Origin: Theropithecus gelada
Taxonomy: Eukaryota; Chordata; Mammalia; Primates; Cercopithecidae
Length of the DNA: 64,000 nt
Assembly (NCBI RefSeq): GCF_003255815.1
Contig: NC_037670.1
Span: forward strand, 60,648,960-60,712,959
Reading direction: 5' to 3'
Positions 23,476-34,439 of the stretch are shown piece after piece (the first letter of the stretch is position 1; every line of letters starts with the position of its first letter). Both the position numbers and the translations under genes were made by a program. The notes beneath the pieces are model-generated. The model was not told the origin of the DNA, made no database searches, and was given only the letters and a program-made list of their open reading frames with translations.

Positions 23476-24236
23476 TGAAGCTTAACTTGGGAGGGTTCTT
23501 GGATTCACCCAGGGAAGATTTCAAGGGCAAACAGGAGGTGGTAGACAACAATCTTTTATTGAAGGTGCCACTCCTTGTGAAGCAGGGCTGACTTACAAGC
23601 ACTGCACCCAGAATTAACAACATATGTGCTCGGCTATGCACAGTGGCTCACGCCTGTAATCCCAGCACTTCGGGAGGCCGAGGTGGGCAGATCACGAGGT
23701 CAGGAGTTCCAGACCAGCCTGACCAACTTTTGTTGGGCATGGTGGCGGGCGCCTGTAATCCCAGCTACTCAGGAGGCTGAGGCGGAAAAATCACTTGAAC
23801 TTAGTAGGCGGGGATTGCAGCGAGCTGAGATCACACCATTGCACTCTAGCCTGGGCTACAGAATGAGACTCTGCCTCAAAAAAAAGATAAAAGAAAAAAA
23901 GTGCTCTTAGCATCTGTATTTATACCCACTTACAAGTACATGCAAATTAAGGGGTGGGTTAATGCAAATTGAGGGGCTGGGTTATTCAGAACTTTCTAGG
24001 AAATGGGCAGTAACTTCCAGATTATTGACATGGAAACAGGTGGTAATTTCCGGGTCATTGCCATGGCATTTTTAAAGTGTCATGGAGCTGGTGGGAGCAA
24101 TGAGAGCAGCCAGGGCTCACCTTCCTCTCATCTGCTGGTTTCTACTGGTGTCTTCACTTCATCCTGTCTGGACCAGATCCTGTTTTGGTCAGGAGGGTTG
24201 GGACCAGAAAACGAGTCCTGCTGTTCTCTTACCTCA
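23476..24236 (-). mobile_element. ERV LTR, antisense, interrupted by an Alu
   Basis: On the minus strand the element runs from TGAGGTAAGAGAACAGCAGG (24236 down) through conserved blocks with two TTCCATGT/CATTGCCATGG-type repeats (24005-24070). The R region contains TTCAATAAAAGATTG (poly(A) signal, about 23553-23560 on +). It closes next to a tRNA-Pro-like primer site. A primer site directly after the LTR means this is, or was, a 5' LTR with some leader, not only a solo LTR. No gag is recognisable further left. Gammaretrovirus-like (ERV1) class is inferred from the proline primer type. Confidence 0.6.
23632..23900 (+). mobile_element. Alu SINE with central deletion, inside an LTR
   Basis: The left arm is normal to CAGACCAGCCTGACCAAC, then the sequence jumps to TTTTGTTGGGCATGGTGG, so about 45 bases of the left-arm end and linker are missing. 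A-rich tail 23877-23900. Short repeats around GTGCTC on both sides are the likely target duplication. Confidence 0.92.
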
Positions 24237-24664
24237 CCAACATGTGTAAAGAAAGTCTCATAAAGATGACAGGACTTTTCAAATGTAATAAAATAGAAAT
24301 CAAAAATGCTACATATTTGCATGTATGCATTGAAAATAAATAAGAGGAGATGTGGAAGGATAAACATGGAACTGATAATAGTGTCATTTATAGGGGTAGG
24401 AGGGAGAAGGTGAGAGGAAGAGACTTTGGTTGGTCTTCAACAGAACTTATTTTATTCATAATGTTTATATTTTCAAGAACTATATAACTGTGGTTTACCA
24501 TTTTTAAAATACGCTATTACCATCCTGATGGAAAAATCAGTGATTAAACAGAAAGCACAGGAAATGGGTCACAGAAACTTCAAGGTTAGGATCATTTTCC
24601 TGATATGAATAAAGTTTTTAAAATAGTTTTTCTTTATAGTTAATGTTTTAGTTTCCATTTTCAT

Positions 24665-24880
24665 GAATACATAATTTTTGAACCTATTTATAAGGTACAT
24701 GTGATATTTTGTTACAAGCGTAGAATATGTAATGACCAATTCAGGGTCATTGGGCCATCACCTCAACATTTATTATTTGTTTATGTTGGGAACATTCCAT
24801 ATCCACTCCTCTAGCTATTTTGAAATATACAATAAAATTTCACTACAGTCATCCTACTGTGTGGAAAAAGTTTTGAATCC
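24665..24880 (-). mobile_element. L1 3' UTR fragment, antisense
   Basis: The plus strand carries GGTACATGTGATATTTTGTT, AATGTAATGACCAATTCAGG-like and TGTTGGGAACATTCCATATC blocks that I recognise as the complement of an L1 (L1MA/L1PB-like) 3' UTR. It has no tail or coding part. Confidence 0.55.
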
Positions 24881-25324
24881 ATAGGTGGAATAAGCACACA
24901 TACTGATCAAGAAATCTTTTTTAATCTGAGTAATAACCAAGTTATTTAATATTAAAATTACAGAAGTAGAAATAATTCTGTAGGTAACTAGAGCAAAAAG
25001 GAAGAGTACATGTAAGACAGAATCCCTGCTCAGAGTTCTCCTCAGTAATACCTCGTATCAGAAGACCCAGCCAGATATTGAAGCTAAGTTTGGCACCCAG
25101 ATTTTATCCCTAGCCAAAGATATTACCAAACATAATAAAACTCGGGAAGTATAACACTGATGAATGCTTCTTTTAAAAAAAATCCAGTAATTAAGTCCAA
25201 TTCAATTAAATAGAATTTCAAATAAAATTAGCCACTGTCTCAGCTTCCCTCACCTTTGTCATTAATAGAGTACAAACCAATTCACCATGGTGCCTTTCTT
25301 CACTCCACTTTTTCTCTTTTCTGT

Positions 25325-25414
25325 GTCTATATCTCTCTTTACATGTATCTACATATCTACATATATATCTATATTTATGTCTCCATCTCTGTATACCTCT
25401 GTCTATATCTAGAT
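25325..25414. repeat. degenerate (TATC)n / (TACA)n microsatellite
   Basis: Interrupted TCTA, TACA and TCTC units fill this stretch, for example ACATATCTACATATATATCT. Confidence 0.8.
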
Positions 25415-25796
25415 AATTGCTGGGTAGATGCATTTATTTTTAGGCAGATATGTTTGTTTCTTTTATTCTTTCCCTTTAAAGTTTTTTCTTCTTTTCTACA
25501 ATTGGCTATTTTCCGTGTCTCCTCAAAACTTGAAATGTGAACTCCTCCAGTCTCTACTATATTCACATCTTCCTTTCTTCTTAAGTAATACAGTCTCCGT
25601 ATGCTCACTGGTGCTCCCCCTCCACCTTTTTTTTATTTTTTATTTTTTTGCTTTCAAATATTTTTGTTCAGATTAGATGACATTTTAAACATTATCCCTG
25701 GGATGAAGAGACATTTGATGGAGTCATCCGAGTCCCTTCAATGTGATTTCAGTTCATCTTCTTCTGTTAAAATAAATTTAAATTAAATTTAACAGA

Positions 25797-26129
25797 TGCA
25801 TTACTTGGCTCAGGCTACCATAAGACAATACCATAATTGGAGTGGTATAAACAACAAAAATGTATTTTCTCACAATTCTGGAGGCCATAAGTTCAAGGTC
25901 AAGGTGCCAGCATAGAAGGGTTTTGGTGAAGGCGCTCTTCTTGGTTTGCAGATGGACACCTCCTTTATGTGTGTCTACAACATGGCCTTTCCTCAGTGTG
26001 TGTGCATGGACAGAGATCTATCAATTCTATAAAACCCTACCCTAACTCAATTACCTCCTAAAACCACCATTCTCTAAATGCAGTTATATTGGTGATTAGG
26101 GCTTTAACACATAAATTCAGTCCATAGCA
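25797..26129 (-). mobile_element. MaLR (MST/MLT1-type) LTR, antisense
   Basis: The plus strand shows the complement of a MaLR LTR: start TGCATTACTTGGCTCAGGCT, ATTTTCTCACAATTCTGGAGG (25862-25882), GATTAGGGCTTTAACACATA near 26095, and end TTCAGTCCATAGCA. Flanking 5-mers ACAGA and GTAGA are at best a decayed target duplication. No internal sequence adjoins it, so it is probably a solo LTR. Confidence 0.85.
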
Positions 26130-26157
26130 GTAGATTATATTTAAAATAAATGTTTGT

Positions 26158-26471
26158 GGCCAGGAGCAGTAGCTCACGCCTATAATCCCAGCACTTTGGG
26201 AGGCTGAGGTGGGTGGATCACCTGAGGTCAGGAGTTCGAGACCATCCTGGCCAACATGACAAAACCCTGTCTCTACTAAAAATACAAAAATTAGCTGGGC
26301 CTAGTGACAGGCCCTGTAATTCCAGCTACTCAGAAGTCTGAGGCAGGAGAATCACTTGAACCCAGGAGGCAAAGGTTACAGTGAGCAGAGACTGTGCCAC
26401 TGCACTCCAGCCTAGGTGACAGAGCAAGACTCTGTCTCAAAAAAATAAATAAATAATAAATAAAATAAAAT
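26158..26471 (+). mobile_element. Alu SINE (S/J-like), left member of a stacked pair
   Basis: Both arms are present, from GGCCAGGAGCAGTAGCTCAC to an (AAAT)n tail. Its left target flank AAAATAAATGTTT (26143-26155) has its partner only after the second Alu (26786), showing that the next Alu landed in this one's tail. Confidence 0.94.
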
Positions 26472-26785
26472 GGCTGGGTGCGGTGGCTCACGCCTGTAGT
26501 CCCAGCACTTTGGGAGGCTGAGGCAGGCAGATCACAAGGTCAGGAGGTCGAGACCATCCTGGCTAACATGGTGAAACCCCATCTCTACTACAAATACAAA
26601 GAATTAACCGGGCGAGGTGGCGTGCGCCTGTGGTACCAGCTACTCGGGAGGCTGAGGCAGGAGAATGGCGTGGACCCAGGAGGCAGAGCTTGCAGTGAGC
26701 CAATATCATGCCACTGCACTCCAACCTGGGTGACAGAGCACGATTCCGTCTCAAAAAATAAATAAATAAAAATAAAAATAAAAAT
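26472..26785 (+). mobile_element. AluY/S-like SINE inserted in the tail of the previous Alu
   Basis: A full Alu begins GGCTGGGTGCGGTGGCTCAC directly after the (AAAT)n tail of its neighbour. It ends with AAATAAAAATAAAAATAAAA. The A-rich site is a typical L1-endonuclease target. Confidence 0.94.
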
Positions 26786-26800
26786 AAAATAAATATTTGG

Positions 26801-28159
26801 TGAGATTTCTTTATATATAACAATATATCTGTCAACCTGTTTATCTGAAGAGTTTTCCGATTTCTCTGAACGTTTATTCAAATCATTGTAATAAAAGATT
26901 TTTGGAAAGTTATTCACCAAAAGGTAATGATATTCATTTCTGATGGTGAGATTATTTCTACATTGTGTTACTTTTTACTTTCTGCTCTGTATTGATTCAG
27001 TTACTTAAAATTAGTGGGTAACATTATGACAAATTTAAAATGTCAGTAATATAAAATTATAGCTTGTCAGAATAACCATATCAATGATACAGAGTTTGCT
27101 AATGCGATGTTTCATCAAGTAAAGATTTATTGTGTCAATTATGAATTCACTATTTTTGTGTATTAGACTTTGGGAATAATTGATGAAGACCTTGATTCCA
27201 GAGAACATCTAGAAGGTGAGACTGAAAAAGAAAAAAAAATAAATTAATACCAAAAAAACCCAGAAATTTTGCTAAGTATAAAAAAAGAAGTAAAAATAAT
27301 ATTCCATTAGTAGAAAACTATTTGATAGGCTAGAGAGCCAACTGAAATAAAGAGAGTGCTACAAAATTATCCCTTGATGACTCTGCCCAGAAACACAGGA
27401 GGAAAAGGAAGAATGAATGTGAAGTGGACCGCAGGCAAGGTATGGCCTCTGTTAAAATCTTGAGACCCAGAGGAAATCTGAGGGCAAGAGAAATAGAGGA
27501 AGTTTGAGATGTTATTAGGCCCAACTATGATAGGTGAGAAATACAAATTTGTATGAATTTTCTAATATCACTTCATGATATTATAGAATCATTCAGGGAG
27601 GAAACTTGCAAAATTTTCCTTTAGTTAATCATTTTTGACTGCTGCAATCAGTCCTCAACCAAATCAGGCATAAAATCCTGCCAACAATGTGCCTGCCTAA
27701 AAATATCCAAGTAGCTGGTGCCTCCCTGCATATATTAACAAAGGCATTGAAAAGTGCAGAAGCTCAGCCTTGCTTCATCCACTATCCTTGGAATGAAAGG
27801 GTAAATGGATGCCTATTCACTTATGAAAACTCATTTATTTCATGATGCATTATAAAATAGAGTTCTTTTCCTTCCTGACAGTTTCTGATTATTAGAATGT
27901 AGTTTTATTTTCTTTTTGGAGTTCCAGTCTCCCTGCAAAGTAAGAGAGCCCCTGGAGCAGGGTGCTTGACCTTCAGAGTCTGTTCTTGGGAGATGTGAAG
28001 TTCTAGAAGTGATTAGTTTAAAACAGAATTGTGTCTTCTCACACAGTGCTTTGTCTTTGAAATGTTTTCTGGCAATATCTATAAAAAGTAATAAAATTGT
28101 TATAGTTTTGCCTTAATGACCTCACTGCTAGATAAAACATCTAAGTAGTAATCCGGTGC
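26801..28159. other. unassigned sequence
   Basis: No gene or assignable repeat. Base composition is AT-rich, and short frames (for example minus 27330-27524) carry no recognisable motif. Confidence 0.5.
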
Positions 28160-28460
28160 ACAAGACTGACGTATAATGATATTTGTTGCAGCATTATCAT
28201 AGTAGCTGAACAATTAGAAATAATGTAACTTACCAACAAGGAATCAATATTGTATACAAAGCATGATCTCAACTTTATAATATATTAATTCTATGCAAAT
28301 ATATTCATAGAAAGAATAACATTAGGAAATGCACCAAAACGTTGATGTTGTTAGAATTTTATATCATTTTTTCTTTTCAATAGTTGCTTATTGTCCAAAT
28401 TTCAGTAACTAGCATGTGCTATTTAACATTAAGAAATATAAGAGCTTACAAGCAGAATGA
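28160..28460 (+). mobile_element. L1M 3'-end fragment
   Basis: GATATTTGTTGCAGCATTAT (about 28180) matches the L1 ORF2 C-terminal block. The tail end (TTATTGTCCAAATTTCAGTA, CTAGCATGTGCTATTT) fits the L1MC/L1ME 3' UTR. It is strongly diverged. Confidence 0.55.
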
Positions 28461-28539
28461 TTTGCACTAAATATGTAGATACATTAAAAATAGTGTAGGG
28501 ACCCAGAACCATAAGGGCATATGTTCTGAATAATCCCAT

Positions 28540-29211
28540 TGTGATGGTTAATACTGAGTGTCAACTTGATTGGATTGAAGGATGCAAAATACTGTTCCTG
28601 GGTGTGTCTGTAAAGATGTTGGAAAAGGAGATTAACAATTAACTCAGTGGGTAGGGAAAGGTAGACCCACCCTCAATCTGGGTAGGCACCATCTAATCAG
28701 TTGCCAGTGCAGTGGGAATAAAAAGCAGACAGAAGAACGCGAAAAGACTAGACTGGCTTAACCTCTCAGCCTGCATCTTTCTCCAGTGCTGCGTGCTTCC
28801 TGCCCTCAAACATTGGACAAGTTATTCACCTTTGGAACTCAAGCTGGCTTCCTTTCCCCTCAGCTTGCAGGCAGCCTGTTGTGGGACGTTGTGATTGTGT
28901 GAGCTAATACTACTTAAAAAACTCCCCTTTATTTATATATATATATATAATATCTACATATAATGTATATATTTATACATATATAATATCTACATATAAT
29001 GTAGCTATTTATACATATATAGCATATACATATAATGTATATATTTATACATATATAATACATTATTATATATAATATATACACATACATAATACATTAT
29101 TACATTATTCTATATTATATATAATAATGTATTTTATATATAGAATATATATAATAAACTAATACACATATCCTATTAGTTCTGTCCCTCTAGAGAACCC
29201 TGACTAATACA
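28540..29211 (+). mobile_element. solo LTR of an ERV-L-class (MLT2-like) retrovirus
   Basis: The LTR starts TGTGATGGTTAATACTGAGT and ends CTGACTAATACA. It is flanked by an exact 5-bp duplication CCCAT (28535-28539 and 29212-29216), the duplication length typical of ERV-L. A TATA-like AATAAAA lies at 28717-28723. The U5 part is swollen by an AT-rich minisatellite. A second LTR of the same family lies in opposite orientation at 60494-61040 as the 3' LTR of a provirus. No internal sequence adjoins this copy, so it is an LTR-LTR recombination product. The exact subfamily name is not fixed. Confidence 0.92.
28945..29088 (+). repeat. 36-bp AT-rich minisatellite inside the solo LTR
   Basis: Units of exactly 36 bases start at 28945, 28981, 29017 and 29053. 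The first two differ at only two adjacent bases (TATA versus GCTA core), the third at a few, and the fourth is decayed. The unit starts ATATAATATCTACATATAAT. It is followed by further irregular TA-rich sequence to about 29160. Confidence 0.9.
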
Positions 29212-29216
29212 CCCAT

Positions 29217-30884
29217 AGTACAGATTAATTTTGGAACCTACCATTCCATCCAGAGGAAATGAGAAAAAAAACAGAAGCCAGACTTTGTCTATTGAGGAAC
29301 ACAGTAAGAGCCTGCTAGCTCCTCATAAAGAAGCAGGTGTTTGACAACACCCAGGGTGTTGGAGCATACCCACGTGTAGAATTAGATACAGAACTCCACT
29401 GTCAAATTTGAAAAGACAAACTCCTTTTCTGTATACCTTTCTCCATGATCTTGTCTGTATTTAGGTTTAGTGTCTACACCACTGTAACCTTACAGAAGTT
29501 GTATTTTCCAGCAGTAAAATTCATTGTTTTATTTGTTCATTTGTTTTTCTTAAAGGATCCTTTCTCATTCTCACCTTATGCTTGTGGTGTTTTCCCATAG
29601 ATTTCCCTTTAAAATGTAGGCCATGTTATGTTTTGAACATCTTTTGGTGGCCATAACTCTTGGGGACAAATTTTAGCTTCAGCCAATGTGGCATAAAGGT
29701 AGAGATGTTCATTTGCTTAAATTTCTGAAGTGCCTGTTCTGCCTGGGTCTGGCTTCCTTCCACTCGCTCAGCCCCTATAAAGGGGGCTCAGGGATACAGC
29801 ACTTATAGAGATGCTATTACATGTTTGGATAACTTTCTTTAGCTCCCAAGAATTTCCAGATACTTGGTTTGTTCAATGCCTTACATGTAAAATACAGCCC
29901 GTTTTATTAGGACTCTGCTTACCTGAAATATTTGTTATTGCTACCAATAACAAGACACCTCTCTAAAGCAGAAAGAGTCTTGTACTCTTTCTCTAGAGAC
30001 TCTTTATAAAGATTATATGAGTCATTTGGAATAAGGGAATTAAATATAGCAGAAGTATGTAGTATGAAATTCATGTATGCATCGTTCTAGAATAACTACA
30101 GATACACGTGAGAAATTGGCATTGTTTCATTTCTAGCTTCAGTAAGGTAGTCAAACAAACTTTTCCTTGGGAAAGAACCTTTAAGCTGTAATGAGCCTCT
30201 TCTATGAACCACACAGTGTATTGGACCCAGACTCTGATATTGAGGAAGTTGATTATTTTTGCATAACAAAAAAAAATTCTCTTTCTGTCTGCAGTTTCCC
30301 AGGATCAGAGTGAAAATACAGAGCTTCCATCAGGGATCCATCCTTGGGCTGGAGTGACTTGGTCTAAAAAGGCAGCCAATTCCCATGCAACAGGGGGTAA
30401 AAATGGCACCTAGAAATTTCTCCCTCCATTTTTACTGAATTTCTAAGATTATTAGTAGAGATCACAGAGCAAAAGGAGCTGTGAGACTGCCATGCTGGAC
30501 AATACTAAAAAGCACAACATCTCATCTCTTAGTTCCTGTCAGGGACACTGAAGACTGGAGGTAATTTTAAGCAGGAATTAAGTCATGTGTGGTGAGCTTC
30601 CCAATCATGAGATCTAGGGTAGGAATGGAATACTTCTTCCTCACTTCAAACCTAGAGAAAGTTTCCCTAAAGGAACCAGAACCAGATGAATGTCTTGTGG
30701 TGCCTGAGAGACTCAGAGCCTGATTGGTCTCCCCCTAACTACTGAAAAATCTAAAAAAGCAAGATGCTGTGGCTTAGGAGAAAGATTGCAATAGTGGGAT
30801 GGCCTAATGGCCCTGCCCACAGCAGTTTTGCCCCAGAAGCTCTCCATCTCCTTGCCTGAACTATATACTTCGCACGCATCGCTA
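29217..30884. other. unassigned sequence
   Basis: No gene or clear repeat family recognised. The stretch is less AT-rich than its surroundings and has no long open frame. It may be old single-copy DNA. Confidence 0.5.
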
Positions 30885-31000
30885 GCTGACATGTTTAGAT
30901 GTATTTATTCACTAATGTACTCTCTGCCTCCTACCAGAAGACAAGCTCCATGAGAACGGGCCTCACTGGCCTTGTTTACTGCTTCACTCCTTACCTGGAC
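30885..31000 (+). mobile_element. L2 LINE 3'-end fragment
   Basis: CAGAAGACAAGCTCCATGAG followed by AACGGGCCTCACTGG and TTGTTTACTGCTTCACTCC matches the conserved L2 3' end (...TAAGCTCCATGAGGGCAGGG...). No poly-A is present, as expected for L2. Confidence 0.65.
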
Positions 31001-31954
31001 TAGAAGCTGACTTTTAGACCTTGTTCCAGAGCACCCACCGAAGGGACATCTGCGTGTTTACTAAAATGGGGATAGATGGAGATACATTCTCAGAGCAGCT
31101 AATGGGGCTTCTTTGAAGGTTCTGTAGATCAATGTAGGACAAGAGTAACACAAATGTGACCTATTTTATTCTCACTGGAATTTGAAAATCCACGTAAGAA
31201 AACTGAGAGTATTAATAAATGTTGTTCTGGGAGAAAAGGTGTGGGAATAATGTCTCCTCCATTTGATATGAGAAATTTAAATGATGACATTCTGTATAAA
31301 GAAATCTAACAGATCCTATCATCATGCTGCCAAAATAATAGCTAAGGCTTATTGTCCTTCGAGTTTGTTGTTCATCAGTTTCATTAGACTTCATAGCAAA
31401 ACTAGAAGGAAGCTACTTTTTAAAATCCATTCTTTTAGAAGATAAACTAATGTAACGGAATTAAGGTTAAGTGATTTTCTTAAGAACATAAAGCTAAGTC
31501 AAAACAACTTAGCTTCTGCAGTCATAATGCTATAATACTCAGAAAAGCAGAGTGAGAAAAAATTCTTGGTAAGAACAAAATGCCTCTCTCAGAAGAAGTA
31601 ATTTACAATCTTTAATTGAAAAAAAATCATTAAAACTTGTTGCAAGTACATAACCACCTTATATTTTTTAGAATGGCAGTAACATTTTCCTTAAATCATA
31701 TAACTTAAAAATAAACCATCTAACTTTTAAAATGTGCTAATTTATTTAAGTCAATTTAAAATAAGAAAACATTAAAAAGGCAGTTACTCTAAAGATGAAA
31801 TAAAGAAGTCAGAAGTAAAGGTATGTGAGAAAATTGGGTCTTGTCTGATATATAATGTTCATTTACAAAGCTTAGATCTCAACCACCTTAGGGGGAAAGC
31901 AAAAGTAGAAGGATGATTTATGTTTAGAGATGAATGTAGGCACATTAAAATTTT
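31001..31954. other. unassigned sequence
   Basis: No gene recognised. A block near 31440-31500 (TTAAGGTTAAGTGATTTTCTTAAG) is faintly MIR-like but too weak to call. Confidence 0.45.
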
Positions 31955-32310
31955 AAAGAGTTCATTTGAGCAGACAGCAATTCATGAATTAGGCAGCTCC
32001 AGACCACAAGTGGTTTGGGGCTCCTTGGAAAGGGAAGTATACATAAGGTGAACACAGTAGCAAGACAAAGAAAACATAACTGGTTAGAGTGGAACAGTAA
32101 CCTTATTTGGATCATTCCCGTGAAAGGTTCCTAGCTAGAGGTTAGTTGGTGGCTTCAAATTGGTTAAGTTTATATTTCAATATCCCAGACTATGACCATT
32201 TACACTGAGTTGGGTTTTGGTTTGCTTACATGGAATCCAGGGCACAGGACCCTCCTCAGTCTAATGGCTCCTGTGCCCTGGACTCTGAATTAATTATTTT
32301 AACACATGTT
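31955..32310. mobile_element. possible old LTR or other interspersed repeat
   Basis: Blocks such as AAAGAGTTCATTTGAGCAGA, AATTCATGAATTAGGCAGCT and GGGTTTTGGTTTGCTTACAT feel familiar from an old primate repeat, probably an LTR, but I could not name it or fix its ends. It includes the hairpin at 32233-32285. Confidence 0.35.
32233..32285. repeat. inverted repeat, 17-bp arms, 19-base loop
   Basis: The left arm GAATCCAGGGCACAGGA (32233-32249) pairs with the right arm TCCTGTGCCCTGGACTC (32269-32285) with a single mismatch. The loop is C/T-rich. In RNA this would form a stable hairpin. No microRNA gene is recognised here. Confidence 0.85.
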
Positions 32311-34089
32311 TTCGTCTCCTCTTCTGATATAGAGTATCCCAAACTATCTGCACAAAATGGGCTTCTTCTGACAAAATGGAGGCATACATTTTTTTCTTTC
32401 ATTGTTTTTATGTAAAAGAAAATGAGTCAGTGTCTAATAAGGTCCGGATTTCAGCAAATTCAAGTGGCTTTTGGTGCATTCTGAAGACACATAAATCCCA
32501 CTAATTTTCAGTTTCATTTAATATATACCCCCATAAAGGCATTATTCTGTAATGACCATGCAGAGACAACCTGACCCAGCGAAGGGAGGTAGCCCAGCAT
32601 GCTGCATTAAAAGACCTTCTTAGCTAAATGTGTTCATGCATCTTCTTAGCACCCAGAATACAGCACTTCTTCATACTTTAATGGTAATTTAAATTTAAAA
32701 TGAAGTGATATATCCTCTCTCATTTTACAACATGTCCCTTTTAATTTTTCAATGGAAATACCTAATGAATAAAAAGACATAAGTTAAAAATATGCAAGAT
32801 GTGCATCAATTAACCAGTGAGTGAAATACAGGGGATAAGAGAGTTGCTGGCCAAAAGTCACTAGGTAGCATGTTCAGAGGCCCTACCTCCGATGAGTAGC
32901 CTGAGAAATGTGTTGGACTTCCTCCACCATACCCCAAATATTAACGAGAAGTGTGCGGCAAGGTTTTTCAATATCTACTAAAGCTGATGCTAAGTTATTA
33001 AGATGTTTTCTCCTTATTACTAAATATTTACACCATATTTCTCTCAAATACTAACAACTTTCAATAACATTCTAGCTGAAACGCTAAATTGTATTGAGAA
33101 ATTTAACTTGTTTCAGACTTCCAAGAAAGTTACTTTTTTGGTCACAACAAAACAAAACTGAAATTAAGGAAGCAACACAAAATGTCAGAAGATCACAGAT
33201 CATGTCAGAAGCCTAAAAGGGAAGTTGTTTAGCGAGACCAATCAATTGCAAGTGGCTTCCTCCGCATCTGATGGCCCTTAGGTTTCCAGTGAGCGTATAC
33301 CTGGTCCTCAGACGCCTCGTTGATGAAATGTCAAGTGTCCTCATCAGCGGAGGAGAGTGGTCAGGATGAGTGCATCATCTGCATGGTCCCAGAGTATGTG
33401 CTGCAGGCTGTTTATCCGAAATGCCACACTTTGCAAATGAAGTTTCAAGGATTTATAAAATGTGAGAATGTTCAACAAATTTGAAAGACTTAAGGGCAAT
33501 GATAATTCAAAAATGATTAATAATTTATATACTTGGGAACACATTTTATTATTTTGCTGTTGACCACAAAACACTGTATTCCTGGTCTTCTGCACATGTC
33601 CCTAACTCATGAGCAGTAGTTACAACACAGCTGTAATACCACACATTCTTTCCAATTGAGAATATGTAACACATAATTTGCTATTAAATTGTATGGAACT
33701 GTGCTATGTCTTTTTTTATTAAATAAAAGTTTTTTTATGACTAGGCCCATTTTTAAATAATTGATATTTTGAAGTGTCTTCTAATAGTTCATTCATCAAA
33801 TGTAATAATTTTATAAAAAGTTGAATTTAATTAAAACTATATGAATTTAAATTCTGATTACAATGATTCAGCTGAAAGACACAATTTATATCTTCTCTGC
33901 CAAAATGAAATAATGATATGCTGCTAATCCTTACAGTAACTCTGCCATAGATAAATGCAGATTTGTAGTAAGAAGTTTATAATAGCTTTAAAAATTAATG
34001 GTCGATTTATATTATTTTCTATTTACCTTCAGGCAAACTTCAGTTGCCAATGTCAATGTAATTTCTTTAGCTGTGAAAATTCACTGAAT
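32311..34089. other. unassigned sequence, includes a CpG-richer patch at 33230-33420
   Basis: No gene or repeat recognised. The patch at 33230-33420 holds about eight CpG dinucleotides, unusual for this window, and an imperfect inverted pair (CCTCCGCATCTGATG near 33259 and CATCAGCGGAGGA at 33342). A minus frame of 83 codons (33344-33595) overlaps it but shows no motif. Confidence 0.45.
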
Positions 34090-34093
34090 AAAC

Positions 34094-34404
34094 CATTTAT
34101 TTATTTATTTATTTATTTATTTATTGAGATGGAGTCTCCTCTGTACCCCAGGCTGGACTGCAGTGGTGCAATCTCGGCTCACTGCAAGCTCTGCCTCCTG
34201 GGTTCCTGCCATTCTCCTGCCTCAGCCTCCGGAGTGGCTGGGACTACAGGAGCCCGCCACCACGCCCGGCTAATTTTTTGTATTTTTAGTAGAGACGGGG
34301 TTTCATTGTGTTAGCCAGGATGGTCTCACTCTCCTGACCTTGTGATCCACCTGCCTCGGCCTCCCAAAGTTCCGGGATTACAGGCGTGAGCCACCGCACC
34401 AGCC
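34094..34404 (-). mobile_element. Alu SINE (Y/S-like), antisense, with (TTTA)n tail
   Basis: The tail is eight ATTT units (34094-34125), followed by the complement of both arms, ending ACCGCACCAGCC at 34404. Target duplications are AAACCATTTATT (34090-34101) and AAATCATTTATT (34406-34417). The right-arm promoter-side region has a small loss near CTGTACCCCAGG. Confidence 0.95.
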
Positions 34405-34439
34405 GAAATCATTTATTACAATTGATGATTGTGGTGACA

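Larger units (their letters stand above)
24237..25794. other. mostly unassigned AT-rich sequence
   Basis: Apart from the antisense L1 piece at 24665-24880 and the TATC-type tract at 25325-25414, no repeat or gene could be assigned. Short frames on both strands near 25256-25786 have low-complexity translations. Confidence 0.45.
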
